Notes: generated from the sequence alone by a model not told the origin. A stretch of 53,602 nucleotides of DNA from Desulfuromonas sp. (GCA_002869615.1 PKUH01000101.1:1-53602), one strand, 5' to 3'; numbered from the stretch's first letter, positions 35,720-45,240 are shown. Numbers and translations are program-made.

Positions 35720-36112
35720 GTGTTTGTAAAGCTCTCTATCCTGTTTATAACCATCCCTATTTGTGAGATTTTCATCTTTCTCCAGGCGGGAGAAATCATT
35801 GGCCTGTGGCCGACGATCCTGACCGTTGTCCTGACCGGTCTCGCCGGTGCTTATCTGGCCCGGACCCAGGGTTTTGATCTGCTTCAGCGAATCGGGAAAA
35901 GCATGGATGCTGGCGAATTGCCGGCAAATGAACTTGTTGACGGAGTTTTTATCTTGTCAGGCGGGTTACTGTTATTAACGCCGGGCTTTCTGACCGACCT
36001 GTTGGGGTTCATCTGTCTTGCACCGATCAGTCGAATACCGTTGAAGCAGTTGCTGGTTGGCTGGTTTAAGAGAAAGGTTGAAAAGGGTGAGATCGTAATT
36101 GGCAGATACTAG
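35720..36112 (+). CDS. fxsA: FxsA-family membrane protein
   Basis: This 130-residue cytoplasmic-membrane protein has the FxsA pattern: P-I-C-E-I-F-I-F-L-Q near the start, GLWPTILTVVLTGLAGAYLARTQG and a LLLTPGFLTDLLGF segment near residue 85. About three membrane helices are followed by a basic tail. E. coli FxsA relieves phage T7 exclusion by F plasmids, and its normal role is unknown. The start is GTG 35720-35722, with AAGG upstream. Confidence 0.88.
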   Translation: MFVKLSILFITIPICEIFIFLQAGEIIGLWPTILTVVLTGLAGAYLARTQGFDLLQRIGKSMDAGELPANELVDGVFILSGGLLLLTPGFLTDLLGFICLAPISRIPLKQLLVGWFKRKVEKGEIVIGRY

Positions 36113-36445
36113 TCAGGCGGCAAGCAGGGTGTAGGAATCTTCGACCAGAGCATCCATGTAGTCCTCTACATATATCGACTCAACAGTCGGGACCCGGTCA
36201 AAGGGATTGTCGGCGATCAGCGGTTGAATCAATTTCACCCCGGAGATGCCGCTACTCATGAATATGACACCGCACACCAATGGCAAACCGGCGTTGGCAA
36301 GGAAATGCAAAGCCAACCCCCGACTCCTGCCCCAGACCCGTTTCATCGAAGTCAGTCGATAAAACTCGTGGTCAGCCATAACCTGCAGCAGTGACAGCAT
36401 GGCGACTACAAAAGAAAAAATTCCCATTGCGATGTAAGATTTCAT
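36113..36445 (-). CDS. small membrane protein of unknown function
   Basis: This protein of about 110 residues has two hydrophobic segments, near residues 5-25 and 50-72. An acidic C-terminal tail (VESIYVEDYMDALVEDSY) is likely on one side of the membrane. I place the start at ATG 36445, which follows GGGGG at good spacing. A GTG 12 bases earlier is the alternative. It converges directly on fxsA, with its stop one base past the fxsA stop. I recognise no family. Confidence 0.6.
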   Translation of the reverse strand: MKSYIAMGIFSFVVAMLSLLQVMADHEFYRLTSMKRVWGRSRGLALHFLANAGLPLVCGVIFMSSGISGVKLIQPLIADNPFDRVPTVESIYVEDYMDALVEDSYTLLAA

Positions 36446-36526
36446 ACTAACCCCCACAACGGTTTTTTTTCATTCTATCAATTCATCGGGACAATTTCCA
36501 GAAACAAAACCATTCACTGTCGACTG

Positions 36527-36946
36527 CTATTCACCAATAATCTTCACCAACACCCTCTTTTTGCGATTCCCGTCAAATTCCCCGTAAAAGATCTGCTCCC
36601 AGGGGCCAAAATCGAGACACCCTTGACTGATCGCAACGACAACCTCACGCCCCATTACCGATCTTTTCAGGTGGGCATCACCATTATCTTCGCCGGTCAG
36701 GTTATGTTGGTATCTTGATAATGGCTGATGCGGAGCCAATTCTTCCAGCCATTTATCAAAATCGGCATGCAGACCGCTTTCATCATCATTGATAAAAACA
36801 GATGCTGTGATATGCATTGCATTGACAAGGCAAAACCCTTCATCTATGGAGCTTTCCCGGAGGCACTCTTTGACCTCAGGTGTAATATTGACAAAGCCCC
36901 GGCGCGACGGAATATCAAAACAGAGTTCTTTTCGAAATGATTTCAT
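36527..36946 (-). CDS. YjbQ-family (UPF0047) protein
   Basis: This 139-residue single-domain protein shows the family core [23 protein letters not shown] with [10 protein letters not shown], and G[12 protein letters not shown] near the C-terminus. Members form trimers and some show thiamine-phosphate-synthase-like activity, while others remain uncharacterised. GGAGG at 5 bases before ATG 36946 sets the start. The longer open frame upstream is the opposite strand of the neighbouring gene. Confidence 0.88.
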   Translation of the reverse strand: MKSFRKELCFDIPSRRGFVNITPEVKECLRESSIDEGFCLVNAMHITASVFINDDESGLHADFDKWLEELAPHQPLSRYQHNLTGEDNGDAHLKRSVMGREVVVAISQGCLDFGPWEQIFYGEFDGNRKKRVLVKIIGE

Positions 36947-36980
36947 ATCTTCCTCCATCCATTGTATAATGGGAATATAT

Positions 36981-37982
36981 ATGAATATGTCCGCGTCATC
37001 AACAAACGCCAAACGTATATATGCCATTATCTGCTGCCTGCTGACGACTCTGCTCATTACAGGGTGTGAGCGGGGACTGAACATGGATGGAGATGGGGAC
37101 ACCCGTGCCAAAATAATCTCCGAAAACCACGTCCGTACCGTTCTTGATACATACCAGAAATTTTCTTATCGATGGGACCAGATTGATGCAGGCGTCCCAC
37201 CCTTGATGCTTGAGGAATTCCCGACCGACATCCATCTGATCCGCTCTACCGATAAAAAGAAAAAGTTTTTCTTTCTGTCGGTTCTGCCGCTGGCCCTGAT
37301 GGGAAATAACGAAATCAGGCAGCATCGGAATGCTGTTGAGTACTACCTTGGTTTTATCGACCAGGGCAAGGAGCTCTCGCTACACCAACATGAAGAATTA
37401 TTAAAGATACAGAGCTATTATAAAGTGGAAGGCGATATACTGCATGACCGCTCGGCACGCGAGCGCCTGCTTCGGCGCGTCGATACCATCCCCCCTTCCC
37501 TGACTCTCGCCCAGGCGGCTAACGAATCGGGCTGGGGCCTGTCTCGATTTGCCCAACAGGCCAACAATATCTTCGGGGAATGGACATTTACCCCCGGGAC
37601 CGGCCTGGTGCCCAAAGGCCGACCCGAGGGCGAGATCTATGAAGTCAGACGATTTGACAGCCTGTATGCTTCGATCCGATCCTACCTGCGCAACCTGAAT
37701 ACGCATCGGGCCTATCGATCAATGCGGAGCGTCCGTCAAAGACTCCGCGACAACAACCTGCCATTAACCGGCTACACCCTGGCCGGAGAGATGCAATTCT
37801 ATTCCACCCGCCGCGAAGCTTATGTCAGGGAGATCCGGGCGATAATCTCCACCAATCATCTGGAGAAGGTGAATAACGTAGCACTGCTCGAGCGGGCGGT
37901 GCCGGCGCCGGTTGAAGATGCGCCAAGGAAGAAGGGGTTGCTCAGTTCCGGAGACGGTCGACCAAACCCTTCAGAAACCTGA
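36981..37982 (+). CDS. Bax-like glucosaminidase lipoprotein
   Basis: This protein of about 333 residues has an N-terminal signal with the lipobox L-I-T-G-C at about 27-31, so it is probably a lipoprotein. The C-terminal half (about 165-290) matches the mannosyl-glycoprotein endo-beta-N-acetylglucosaminidase-like fold of Bax/FlgJ enzymes. It has [11 protein letters not shown]-x-S with a likely catalytic glutamate, then NNIFGEWTF and F-x-S-L-x-x-S-I-R-S-Y-x-x-N-L-N-T-H. It probably cuts peptidoglycan glycan strands. The tail overlaps the convergent deacetylase gene by 12 bases. Confidence 0.82.
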   Translation: MNMSASSTNAKRIYAIICCLLTTLLITGCERGLNMDGDGDTRAKIISENHVRTVLDTYQKFSYRWDQIDAGVPPLMLEEFPTDIHLIRSTDKKKKFFFLSVLPLALMGNNEIRQHRNAVEYYLGFIDQGKELSLHQHEELLKIQSYYKVEGDILHDRSARERLLRRVDTIPPSLTLAQAANESGWGLSRFAQQANNIFGEWTFTPGTGLVPKGRPEGEIYEVRRFDSLYASIRSYLRNLNTHRAYRSMRSVRQRLRDNNLPLTGYTLAGEMQFYSTRREAYVREIRAIISTNHLEKVNNVALLERAVPAPVEDAPRKKGLLSSGDGRPNPSET

Positions 37983-39047
37983 ATCAAGACGGAACCAGGG
38001 TTGACTGAACCAGGCCCAGCCCCCTCCTTTTTTCAGAGGAGCGGTCAGAGTGTACTTGTTCCGCCGACCGGCCAGGGGTTTTTCCGCCCTGATGGCAACA
38101 ACCCCCTCCTGATGATTAACAATTTCAATCAGCAGACGGTTATCCCCCTGGACGAAGCCCTGAAGTTGTCCCAGATCGTATTCGTCGGGCGCGATCCTGA
38201 CTTTCAGAGTCGGCGGATCAACATCTAGCAAAACAGGGCTTGGCGGAGAGAGCACGGCAGCATTGAGCGCATGCATCGACGCTTTGCTGCGAAAGGATTG
38301 CAGGCTGGCAAAAGGACCACCCATCGGGAATCGGGGAAGAGCAAAAAGATCGCTTTCACTTGATATAACTCCTGACTGCTGGGCTACGGCAGCACTGAAA
38401 CCGAGTGAACGGACCAGCTTGGCCAGGCGGGGAGAGTATTCGCCATAGGGGTAGGCAAAGATTCGTGGGCGTGATCCGAGTTCGCGCGCGAAGACTTCTT
38501 GCGCCCTGAGGATATCAGCCCTGACCCTCTCTTCCCATCCGGCTCGATCTTCACCGTCCTCCCGTTCAAGCAGATAATCATGGGTTGCGGTATGGTTGCC
38601 GATTTCGACACCCTCCGCCGACAATTTCCTTAACTGATCCCAGTCGAGGTACCCGGGACTGCCTACGCCATCGGTATTAACAAACAGGGTGACCGGAATC
38701 CTGTATTTCCGAATCAGGGGCATTGCATTTTCGAGGAAAGAATCGAAAGCATCATCGACCGTAATTGCCACAACCTGACCAGGCAGGCCTTCAGCTGTAT
38801 GCAGAGAGTCGACAATTGCAGAAAGGGACACCACGGTCTGACCGCTCTTCTTCAGGTGTTCAAGATGGCTCGCAAACAAATCGGGGTCTATATTGGTAGA
38901 AGGATAGCGGCTTTCGCCAAACCGGTGATAGATGAACACATTGGCCTCTCCGGCATCAACAGCAGCGGGGTTGGCCAGCAAGGAGAGCAGGAGGATGAGA
39001 ATAAACAGAACCGGGACCAGCAGGATTCTGACCGGTGAAAAATTCAT
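37971..39047 (-). CDS. exported polysaccharide deacetylase (NodB-like)
   Basis: This 358-residue protein has an N-terminal hydrophobic signal/anchor (residues 8-28) followed by a NodB domain. Motif 1 is V-A-I-T-V-D-D-A-F-D and motif 2 is the metal-binding H-T-A-T-H. A later F-A-Y-P-Y-G-E-Y motif is also present. The C-terminal 120 residues are a beta-rich extension. The family removes acetyl groups from chitin-like or cell-wall glycans, and the substrate here is unknown. Its start overlaps the stop of the RelA/SpoT-like gene (ATGA at 39047-39044). Confidence 0.82.
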   Translation of the reverse strand: MNFSPVRILLVPVLFILILLLSLLANPAAVDAGEANVFIYHRFGESRYPSTNIDPDLFASHLEHLKKSGQTVVSLSAIVDSLHTAEGLPGQVVAITVDDAFDSFLENAMPLIRKYRIPVTLFVNTDGVGSPGYLDWDQLRKLSAEGVEIGNHTATHDYLLEREDGEDRAGWEERVRADILRAQEVFARELGSRPRIFAYPYGEYSPRLAKLVRSLGFSAAVAQQSGVISSESDLFALPRFPMGGPFASLQSFRSKASMHALNAAVLSPPSPVLLDVDPPTLKVRIAPDEYDLGQLQGFVQGDNRLLIEIVNHQEGVVAIRAEKPLAGRRNKYTLTAPLKKGGGWAWFSQPWFRLDSGF

Positions 39048-40513
39048 ATTGATTTCACCTTGCCGCGCAGGTAGCGCCGAATGGAGTTGCGAGCCTTTGG
39101 TGTCACTGCCCATTCAAGCCATTTCGGAAGGACCATAACTGTTTCTGCACGGGTAATATCGACCTGATCACCATCCATCAGTCGGGATTTCAAAAGCCTG
39201 GTTCTTCCGTTGATGCGGGCATTAACAGCGTGCAAACCGAGCTTTTCGTGAATATCGAAGGCAAAATCAAGAACGCAACTCCCTTCGGGAAGTACCCGCA
39301 TATCGCCCAGGGGGGTATAGACCTGAATGGTTCTGGAGGCAAGCCGAAGAGATTCGGCATCAAAAGCAGTCTCACCTTCGAGCAGGGCATGCATCAGTTC
39401 GGCAAAGTTTTTCTTTCTGAACTCAAAACCCGGGGCCAGAACGCCCGAATCATTGAAGCGCGCCAGTTTGCGTGTCGTGATTTCGATCCGCACCCTCTCC
39501 TCACCCGCCTGAATTGTCGATTTCAATGACTGATAGCCATGCAGGGAGGGGACTGAAAGGTGATCACGGAGTTTGCCGGGAATCGGTGGATAGAGCCCGT
39601 GTATCAAGCCGAGAGCCATATACGCTTCCATCGTGTGATCAACCTGTATATCAAGCGTGTAAACAGCCTGTAATCCTCTTTTTATAGCGCGTGCTGCCGG
39701 AATCGTAAAAGCCCGCCAGCGGTTGTTGAGGGAAAAGGAAATTTTATGGTGATCAAGCGCGGAATGAATCTCGGCTCGCAACTTTCGTAAAAAAACCTTG
39801 GAACTCGACTTGATTTCCTTCAGCCCGTTATTGTAGCGTTTTGCCCGGGTTGGATAAAGAATATTGAGTGACAGGGATTCGAGTTCGGTCGAAACGTAAC
39901 CCATCCCGAGATGCAGGGCCAGGGGGACATATATTTTACGTGTCTCTTCGGCAATCAGGGACTGTTTGGCTGCCGGCAAAGCCCCGATCGTCTGCAGATT
40001 GTCAACCCGGTCCCAGAATTTCAGACAGAGAACCCGGATGTCTTCAATGGCAACCAGTAACTGTTTCCGGTAGGTTTTTTCCTTGAGTACATTGCGGCTG
40101 AGATTTCTATCGGCAGCCTTGGTCAGACCGCTGACAAGCAGTGACACCTCACTGCCAAACTTTTCTTCTACATGGCTCAGGGTGACCGGGGTATCTTCGA
40201 CGACATCATGAAGAAGAGCCGCAATAACGGACGGGAACCCCATCCAGTGCCGGGCCGCCAATAGTGCTACCCGCAATGGATGAAAAAAATATGGTTCTCC
40301 CGATTTGCGGAATTGATCGGCATGGGAGTCGCGACCTAACTCGATCGCCTTGTGGAAACTGTCGATACTGTGGTCGAACTCCGCTTCAGACATACCACCG
40401 CCGTGGTGCGTGACCAGCAACTCCAGGATATCATTGATCAGACGTTGCTCGAGGCGCTTATCGTATTTCCGGGGCGTATCCGGCAGTATTTCAGCGATCA
40501 GGGAATCAGCCAT
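39044..40513 (-). CDS. RelA/SpoT-like HD-domain protein with degenerate synthetase domain
   Basis: This 489-residue protein has the three-part front of a long RelA/SpoT homologue: an HD hydrolase domain, a synthetase-like domain and a TGS domain (about 390-455, QVYTPLGDMRVLPEGSCVLDFA). Hydrolase residues are kept: R...H-P at 69-79, H-D at 102-103, E-D at 106-107 and D-R-x-x-N at 168-172. In the synthetase half the substrate-binding pattern is badly changed: G-Y-Q-S-L-K replaces the usual G-Y-Q-S-L-H, and EITTRKLARFNDSG replaces the E-I-Q-I-R-T...A-E-x-G motif. It ends after TGS with no ACT/RRM. It is probably a (p)ppGpp hydrolase or a regulator, not a synthetase. Confidence 0.75.
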   Translation of the reverse strand: MADSLIAEILPDTPRKYDKRLEQRLINDILELLVTHHGGGMSEAEFDHSIDSFHKAIELGRDSHADQFRKSGEPYFFHPLRVALLAARHWMGFPSVIAALLHDVVEDTPVTLSHVEEKFGSEVSLLVSGLTKAADRNLSRNVLKEKTYRKQLLVAIEDIRVLCLKFWDRVDNLQTIGALPAAKQSLIAEETRKIYVPLALHLGMGYVSTELESLSLNILYPTRAKRYNNGLKEIKSSSKVFLRKLRAEIHSALDHHKISFSLNNRWRAFTIPAARAIKRGLQAVYTLDIQVDHTMEAYMALGLIHGLYPPIPGKLRDHLSVPSLHGYQSLKSTIQAGEERVRIEITTRKLARFNDSGVLAPGFEFRKKNFAELMHALLEGETAFDAESLRLASRTIQVYTPLGDMRVLPEGSCVLDFAFDIHEKLGLHAVNARINGRTRLLKSRLMDGDQVDITRAETVMVLPKWLEWAVTPKARNSIRRYLRGKVKSI

Positions 40514-40567
40514 CGTTACCGTTTATCTTATTCCGCTAATGATTTGTCTTCAAGTAAAAGTATGCGT

Positions 40568-40915
40568 TTAGCCGGGGGGCCAGGTCATATCCCGGCCGCC
40601 GAGTAAATGAAAATGAATATGCCACACCATCTGGCCTCCGTCCGAATTACAGTTTACAACAACCCTGAAACCATCGTCGGCGAAACCGAGATCATGCGCT
40701 ACCTTGCCGGCTACCTGGTAAACATGCCCGATCATATCATTGTCGGCCGTTGTCAAATCAAGAACCGTCCGGATGTGCTTGCGCGGGACGATTAACAGAT
40801 GGGTCGGGGCCTGCGGATCAATGTCTTCGAAGACGAGGAGACGATCATCCTCAAAAACGATTTTGGCTGGAATTTCACCTTTAACGATTTTACAGAACAA
40901 GCATTCTTCTGACAT
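40568..40915 (-). CDS. HIT-family (HinT-like) nucleotide hydrolase
   Basis: This 115-residue histidine-triad protein has C-L-F-C-K-I-V at the start, LVFEDIDPQAPTHLLIVPRKHI, and the triad W-H-I-H-F-H-L-L near the end. HinT-like members hydrolyse nucleoside phosphoramidates. Length and motif are standard. It is an independent gene between the RelA/SpoT-like gene and a U32-family gene. Confidence 0.94.
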   Translation of the reverse strand: MSEECLFCKIVKGEIPAKIVFEDDRLLVFEDIDPQAPTHLLIVPRKHIRTVLDLTTADNDMIGHVYQVAGKVAHDLGFADDGFRVVVNCNSDGGQMVWHIHFHLLGGRDMTWPPG

Positions 40916-40944
40916 TTCAGCTCCTTTTCTGTATACCGGAACAG

Positions 40945-41904
40945 TTAATCGGGCAGATAATATTCAGGATAATAGCAGACATTTGGTGAACAAGGCGATC
41001 CGAAACGATCGTGATGCGCCGCCATCGCCTTTTTTCGATAACTGCCAAAATCCTCTGCAGCGGCGGCCAGTTTTATGAAATCTTTGGCCAGTTGAATGTT
41101 TTTGATTTTTTGTCGGCCGGGGGCACCACGGCCGACAAGCTTGACGCCATGGATACCGGCCTGCTGCAAAGCCGGAACAGCACATAGCCCGCAGCCGTGC
41201 CGCCGATCGGTGAGTGACCAAGAACTCTGGTTCGCAATGATCCGGGCAAAGGCTTCCGGTACGTCTTCCCGCATGGGCTCAATGTCGTAGGGTATTTCGC
41301 AGGGCCAGGCCCGGTCGGGGCTTGAATGGTGAAAGGTGCAAAGGCCTTCAGTATTCGGGCATTTGCCGACCAGCATGAAGACATCAAACTCAATATCCGG
41401 GCACGATTGAACGATATCGGCAATTTCATTGACCGGAATATGGCGCGGAAGAATCATTCGGGACAGACCGGCAGAGGCATAGACACGGGCCGACAGGCTG
41501 TTGCCGATATGGGCCAGGGTGCTGGCTTGAAGTTCGACTTCCGGAAAACGCTTCCTGACGCTGCGCAACAGGGACAGATCGGCCAGGATCAGGCCATCGA
41601 TGCCGGTTGAAACAGCGTCCGCCACATAATCGAGAAGATACGGTATCTGCTCGTCGGTGTAAAAGGGTGCATTCAAGGTCAGGTTGAAGCGGATTCCGGC
41701 GGTATGAGCCTGATCGATAATGCCGACCAACTCATCCCGTGAAGAGATCTGCGCCGTCGCAAACGTGCGCTGATTCAGCGAGGTCAGCAGGCTGAAGGTC
41801 GCCTCCCAGGCAGGTGTGACATAACCACCGTAGAGTTCATCGGCTCCTGCGGCAATCAGGGCACCGCATTCTGCCAGATTATCGACGGGCGAAATGATTT
41901 TCAT
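40945..41904 (-). CDS. peptidase U32-family protein
   Basis: This 319-residue TIM-barrel-like protein has the U32 start (KIISPVDNLAECGALIAAGADELYGG) and a set of cysteines in the C-terminal half (C-P-N-T-E-G-L-C, C-G-L-C and later C-S-P-N-V-C) that could hold an iron-sulfur cluster. The family includes collagenase-like proteases and, more convincingly, RNA or quinone hydroxylation factors (RlhA, TrhP, UbiU/UbiV). It lies 3 bases after a tetrapyrrole-methylase-like gene and is probably cotranscribed. Its exact role is unknown. Confidence 0.8.
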   Translation of the reverse strand: MKIISPVDNLAECGALIAAGADELYGGYVTPAWEATFSLLTSLNQRTFATAQISSRDELVGIIDQAHTAGIRFNLTLNAPFYTDEQIPYLLDYVADAVSTGIDGLILADLSLLRSVRKRFPEVELQASTLAHIGNSLSARVYASAGLSRMILPRHIPVNEIADIVQSCPDIEFDVFMLVGKCPNTEGLCTFHHSSPDRAWPCEIPYDIEPMREDVPEAFARIIANQSSWSLTDRRHGCGLCAVPALQQAGIHGVKLVGRGAPGRQKIKNIQLAKDFIKLAAAAEDFGSYRKKAMAAHHDRFGSPCSPNVCYYPEYYLPD

Positions 41905-41907
41905 CAG

Positions 41908-42672
41908 TCAATACTGTTCTTTCCAGATGTTTTCATGCCGGTAATTCCACCAATCCCCGGTGGCGGTAGTCATGAGCGTTTCGCCAACCACGACCAGGGT
42001 CAGCGCCGGCCGTTTATCCCGACTGTCGAGGTTAAAGTAATCCCGACCGGCTACCTTCTCAACAATATCATCCAGCCGGCCGACGACAACTTCTTCGCCG
42101 GGCAGGCAGAGTTTGTGCAGGATCGCTATTGGCACGTTTGATCGATAGCCATAGCGCAAATCAGCGACCAGATCACTCAGGGGGATATTATTCATGTAAA
42201 TCAGCAGAGTCACCCCGGGCGCCGCAAGATTGCGAATCGATTCGGACCCATCGTCGCCGAGGGTACGTGGCGAAACAATCACTGCGCGGCTACTGACGTC
42301 GGGCAAATCAAGGGTTTTTCCGAGACAGGCCGAGGCGGCATTTGCCGTACCAACTCCCGGGACCACAACGGCTCGCCCGGCCAGCGCATCAACAAAAGGC
42401 TGAAATGGTGAATAAAAGGTTAGATCACCCGGCACCAGAAAACCGACGTCTCCCTGATCGAGCAATTCTTCGATCCGACCAAGCAGCTCTTCAAAAGTAT
42501 ATGTAAAAGGGATCTCGATCTTTTTGCCGAGCAGATGTTCGGCCATGGTCTCTTCATAAGGAGGCGGAACAAATACGGAATGACACGAAGCCAGAACCCG
42601 ACTGGCCTGCAGGGTCAGCAGGTCGGGACTCCCCGGTCCGGCACCGATAAAATATACCTTGGACGATTTCAT
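41908..42672 (-). CDS. tetrapyrrole methylase-family protein (CbiF/CobM-like)
   Basis: This 254-residue protein has the SAM-binding signature V-Y-F-I-G-A-G-P-G-S-P-D-L-L-T at the N-terminus, the VPGDLTFYSPF middle segment, VPGVGTANAASA and the LPDVSSRAVIVSP region seen in precorrin-4 methyltransferases. No other cobalamin gene surrounds it. Instead tlyA lies upstream and a U32-family gene downstream, so it may be a stand-alone relative with another substrate. It overlaps the tlyA stop by 4 bases (42669-42672). Confidence 0.8.
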   Translation of the reverse strand: MKSSKVYFIGAGPGSPDLLTLQASRVLASCHSVFVPPPYEETMAEHLLGKKIEIPFTYTFEELLGRIEELLDQGDVGFLVPGDLTFYSPFQPFVDALAGRAVVVPGVGTANAASACLGKTLDLPDVSSRAVIVSPRTLGDDGSESIRNLAAPGVTLLIYMNNIPLSDLVADLRYGYRSNVPIAILHKLCLPGEEVVVGRLDDIVEKVAGRDYFNLDSRDKRPALTLVVVGETLMTTATGDWWNYRHENIWKEQY

Positions 42673-43400
42673 TCACACCTCAGAAAGATCAGGAATTCAA
42701 CGTTTCCTTTCGGGCCGGTAACGGGGCTTTCAACAAGATCGACCACCTGACAGCCGATGGCGCAGCTGAACTCCCGGATACGTTGCTTGACCTGCTCATG
42801 CTGTTCCCGATTGCGAACCACCCCACCCTTGCCGACCTCCCCTCTGCCCACCTCGAATTGCGGTTTGATCAGGGCAATGATTTCAGCCGGACGCCGCAGC
42901 AGATCCAGGGTCGGCGGAAGGACCTTCTCAAGTGAAATAAATGATGCATCAATAACGGCAAGATCAGGCAGTTCATCAAGATCGCAGGGCTTGAGCTTGC
43001 GGATATTGGTTCGCTCGAGGTTGACAACCCTCGGATCACTCCGCAAAGACCAGGCAAGCTGACCGTAGCCAACATCAACGGCAAAAACCCTGGCGACCTT
43101 GTTCTGCAGCAGGCAGTCGGTGAAGCCGCCGGTTGATGCGCCAACATCGATAGCAGTTCTATTTTCTATATTTACCGGAAAAACCTCAAGTGCTTTCGCA
43201 AGCTTCAGACCGCCCCTTGAAACATAAGGGATATCTTCACCGCGCAGCCGAACAGCAGCTTCGGCTGACACTTTTGTGCCGGCTTTGTCGATAACCAGAT
43301 CATTTACCAGAACCGAGCCGGCCAGAATCAGCGCCCTTGCTCTTTCGCGAGAAGATACGAGGCCCTTGTCAACGAGTAATTTATCGAGACGTTCTTTCAC
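42669..43400 (-). CDS. tlyA: TlyA-family rRNA 2'-O-methyltransferase
   Basis: This 243-residue protein joins an S4 RNA-binding domain (residues 2-60: RLDKLLVDKGLVSSRERARA) to an FtsJ-like methyltransferase. The SAM motif is AIDVGASTGGFTDCLLQ (about 83-99), with FAVDVGYGQL next, and an LIKPQFEVGR segment with the catalytic lysine. In mycobacteria TlyA methylates 16S and 23S cytidines, and in other bacteria the exact sites are less certain. Confidence 0.9.
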   Translation of the reverse strand: MKERLDKLLVDKGLVSSRERARALILAGSVLVNDLVIDKAGTKVSAEAAVRLRGEDIPYVSRGGLKLAKALEVFPVNIENRTAIDVGASTGGFTDCLLQNKVARVFAVDVGYGQLAWSLRSDPRVVNLERTNIRKLKPCDLDELPDLAVIDASFISLEKVLPPTLDLLRRPAEIIALIKPQFEVGRGEVGKGGVVRNREQHEQVKQRIREFSCAIGCQVVDLVESPVTGPKGNVEFLIFLRCE

Positions 43401-43422
43401 CTGTCAACACCTGGAGCACTGT

Positions 43423-45240
43423 TCAGCTCTCCTGATAAAAACCCTTCTTGCTCTCAAGCTCGCGGGCGTAGCGGGCAAGCAGGGCCCGGCGCGTCAGCAT
43501 AAACAGAATCTTGCTCGGGTCATTGCGGTCAACGACCGGGATCTCTTCCAGCCCGCGGCTTGACATCAACTGGAGAGTCGTATTCATCGGATCGTCGGGA
43601 AATACCGTTATGACCTTCGGAGTTGCAATATCCTTGGCACAGACCAGTCCGGGGGGGATCTCTTCATCGAGAATCCTCCTGATATCGTTCACGGAAAAAA
43701 TCCCGGTCAGATTTTCATCGGTATCAACAACCGGATAATAGGCCCCTTCGGCGACTGCAATCCGGTTAAGAATATCGGAGAGCGTCAGGTATTCTTCAAT
43801 AACCAGTGGCTGATGACCCTGTTCGGCAAGGTCCGAAACCTTAATCCCTTCGAGGACGTCAACGACAAAGTCGCCTTTATGCGCCGGCGATTCGGAACGG
43901 CTGAGCACCTGATTCTCATAAATTGTATTACGGTGATGGATGATCATCGAAATAACACAAACGAGCATCAGGGGCGCCAGAAGTCCGTAATTACCCGTCA
44001 ATTCACTGACCATGATCAACGTCGCAATCGGCGTATTGGAAACGCCGGCAAAAAAACCGGCCATGCCGACGAGAACATAACTGCGGGGATCGGCAACCAT
44101 TGCCGGAAAAAACATTTCTGCGGTTGCTCCGAACGTGCCGCCAAGCAGAGCGCCAATAACCAGGCTCGGTGCGAAGACCCCACCCGATCCGCCGGATGGA
44201 ATTGTCAGGCTGGTTGCGACGATCTTGGCAATAGCAATGGTCAGCATGACCCAGAGAGCAATCTTGCCGTACAGCGCGGCCTGCACCCACCCGTAGCCGG
44301 ACCCGAGCACCTGGGGCACAAAAAACGCCAGAACACCGAGGGCCAATCCGCCGATGGCCGGGCGGAACATGGGAGAAACCGGAAGCAAGGCAAACAGGTC
44401 ACGCATCTTGTAGAAAAACCGGACGTAGAATACGCCCAAAAGGGCACAGAAGATCCCGAGAGCAAGGTACAGAATCAATTCGCGCGGTTGTTCAAAGGCG
44501 AATAAAGGGGTGTCGAGCAACGGCTCCCATCCGGTCACGGCGCCAAACATCGAATAAGCGACAATAGACGCAATAATCGAGGGGATCAAGGCTTCGTGCT
44601 CGAAATCGGTCTCCCGGTAAAGAACCTCTACAGCAAACAGCGCCCCGGCCAGTGGAGCCCGGAAAGTCGCGCCGACCCCTGCCGCGATCCCCGCCAAGAG
44701 CAATATCCTTCTATCGGCGGCAGAAAGGCCAAGCTTGGCGCCAATCCATGAACCGATCCCGGCGCCGATCTGGGCAATCGGTCCTTCACGGCCGGCCGAT
44801 CCACCCGTACCGATTGTCGCGACCGAAGCCAGGGCCTTGATCCAGGGAACTCGGGCCCGGATATGACCTCCCTTTCGGTGAAAAGAGTCGATTGCCGCAT
44901 CGGTGCCATGACCTTCGGCCTCGGGAGCAAACTTGTAGACGAGATATCCGGAGACCAGACCGCCGAGGGCCGGTAGCAGAAACAGAACCCAGCGATGATG
45001 CATGGCAAGTGTATCAATGTAGGAAATATCACCCACTGCAACCGGACCATGTGCTGAGGGAGGGTTGTATCCGGCAAGACCACCGAGCAACAATGCATCG
45101 ACACTGTTGGCAGCAAAATAGAAGGCGACAGCACCGAGGCCACCGAGCAATCCGACTACAGAGCTCAGAACCAGGTAGCGCCCCTTGGCATGATTGGCCA
45201 GATCAATCAGAAACTTCGGGATGTACTTGCGTGCATTCAA
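43423..45240 (-). CDS. ClC-family chloride channel/transporter with C-terminal CBS pair
   Basis: This 605-residue protein has about ten to twelve membrane helices and the three ClC selectivity motifs in order: G-H-G-T-D-A-A (in place of G-S-G-I-P), G-R-E-G-P (about 141-145, retaining the gating glutamate) and G-G-V-F-A-P. Two CBS domains fill the last 150 residues (about 450-595) and may sense adenine nucleotides. Whether it is a channel or a Cl-/H+ exchanger is not decided by what I can see. It lies between tlyA and a PilZ protein without obvious operon links. Confidence 0.9.
   Translation of the reverse strand: MNARKYIPKFLIDLANHAKGRYLVLSSVVGLLGGLGAVAFYFAANSVDALLLGGLAGYNPPSAHGPVAVGDISYIDTLAMHHRWVLFLLPALGGLVSGYLVYKFAPEAEGHGTDAAIDSFHRKGGHIRARVPWIKALASVATIGTGGSAGREGPIAQIGAGIGSWIGAKLGLSAADRRILLLAGIAAGVGATFRAPLAGALFAVEVLYRETDFEHEALIPSIIASIVAYSMFGAVTGWEPLLDTPLFAFEQPRELILYLALGIFCALLGVFYVRFFYKMRDLFALLPVSPMFRPAIGGLALGVLAFFVPQVLGSGYGWVQAALYGKIALWVMLTIAIAKIVATSLTIPSGGSGGVFAPSLVIGALLGGTFGATAEMFFPAMVADPRSYVLVGMAGFFAGVSNTPIATLIMVSELTGNYGLLAPLMLVCVISMIIHHRNTIYENQVLSRSESPAHKGDFVVDVLEGIKVSDLAEQGHQPLVIEEYLTLSDILNRIAVAEGAYYPVVDTDENLTGIFSVNDIRRILDEEIPPGLVCAKDIATPKVITVFPDDPMNTTLQLMSSRGLEEIPVVDRNDPSKILFMLTRRALLARYARELESKKGFYQES

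Noticed and set aside
36113-36445. Toxin-antitoxin or phage-related small gene converging on fxsA
   Set aside because: It has two membrane segments but no partner gene, no toxin-like pattern and a normal ribosome binding site. It is simply left as unknown.
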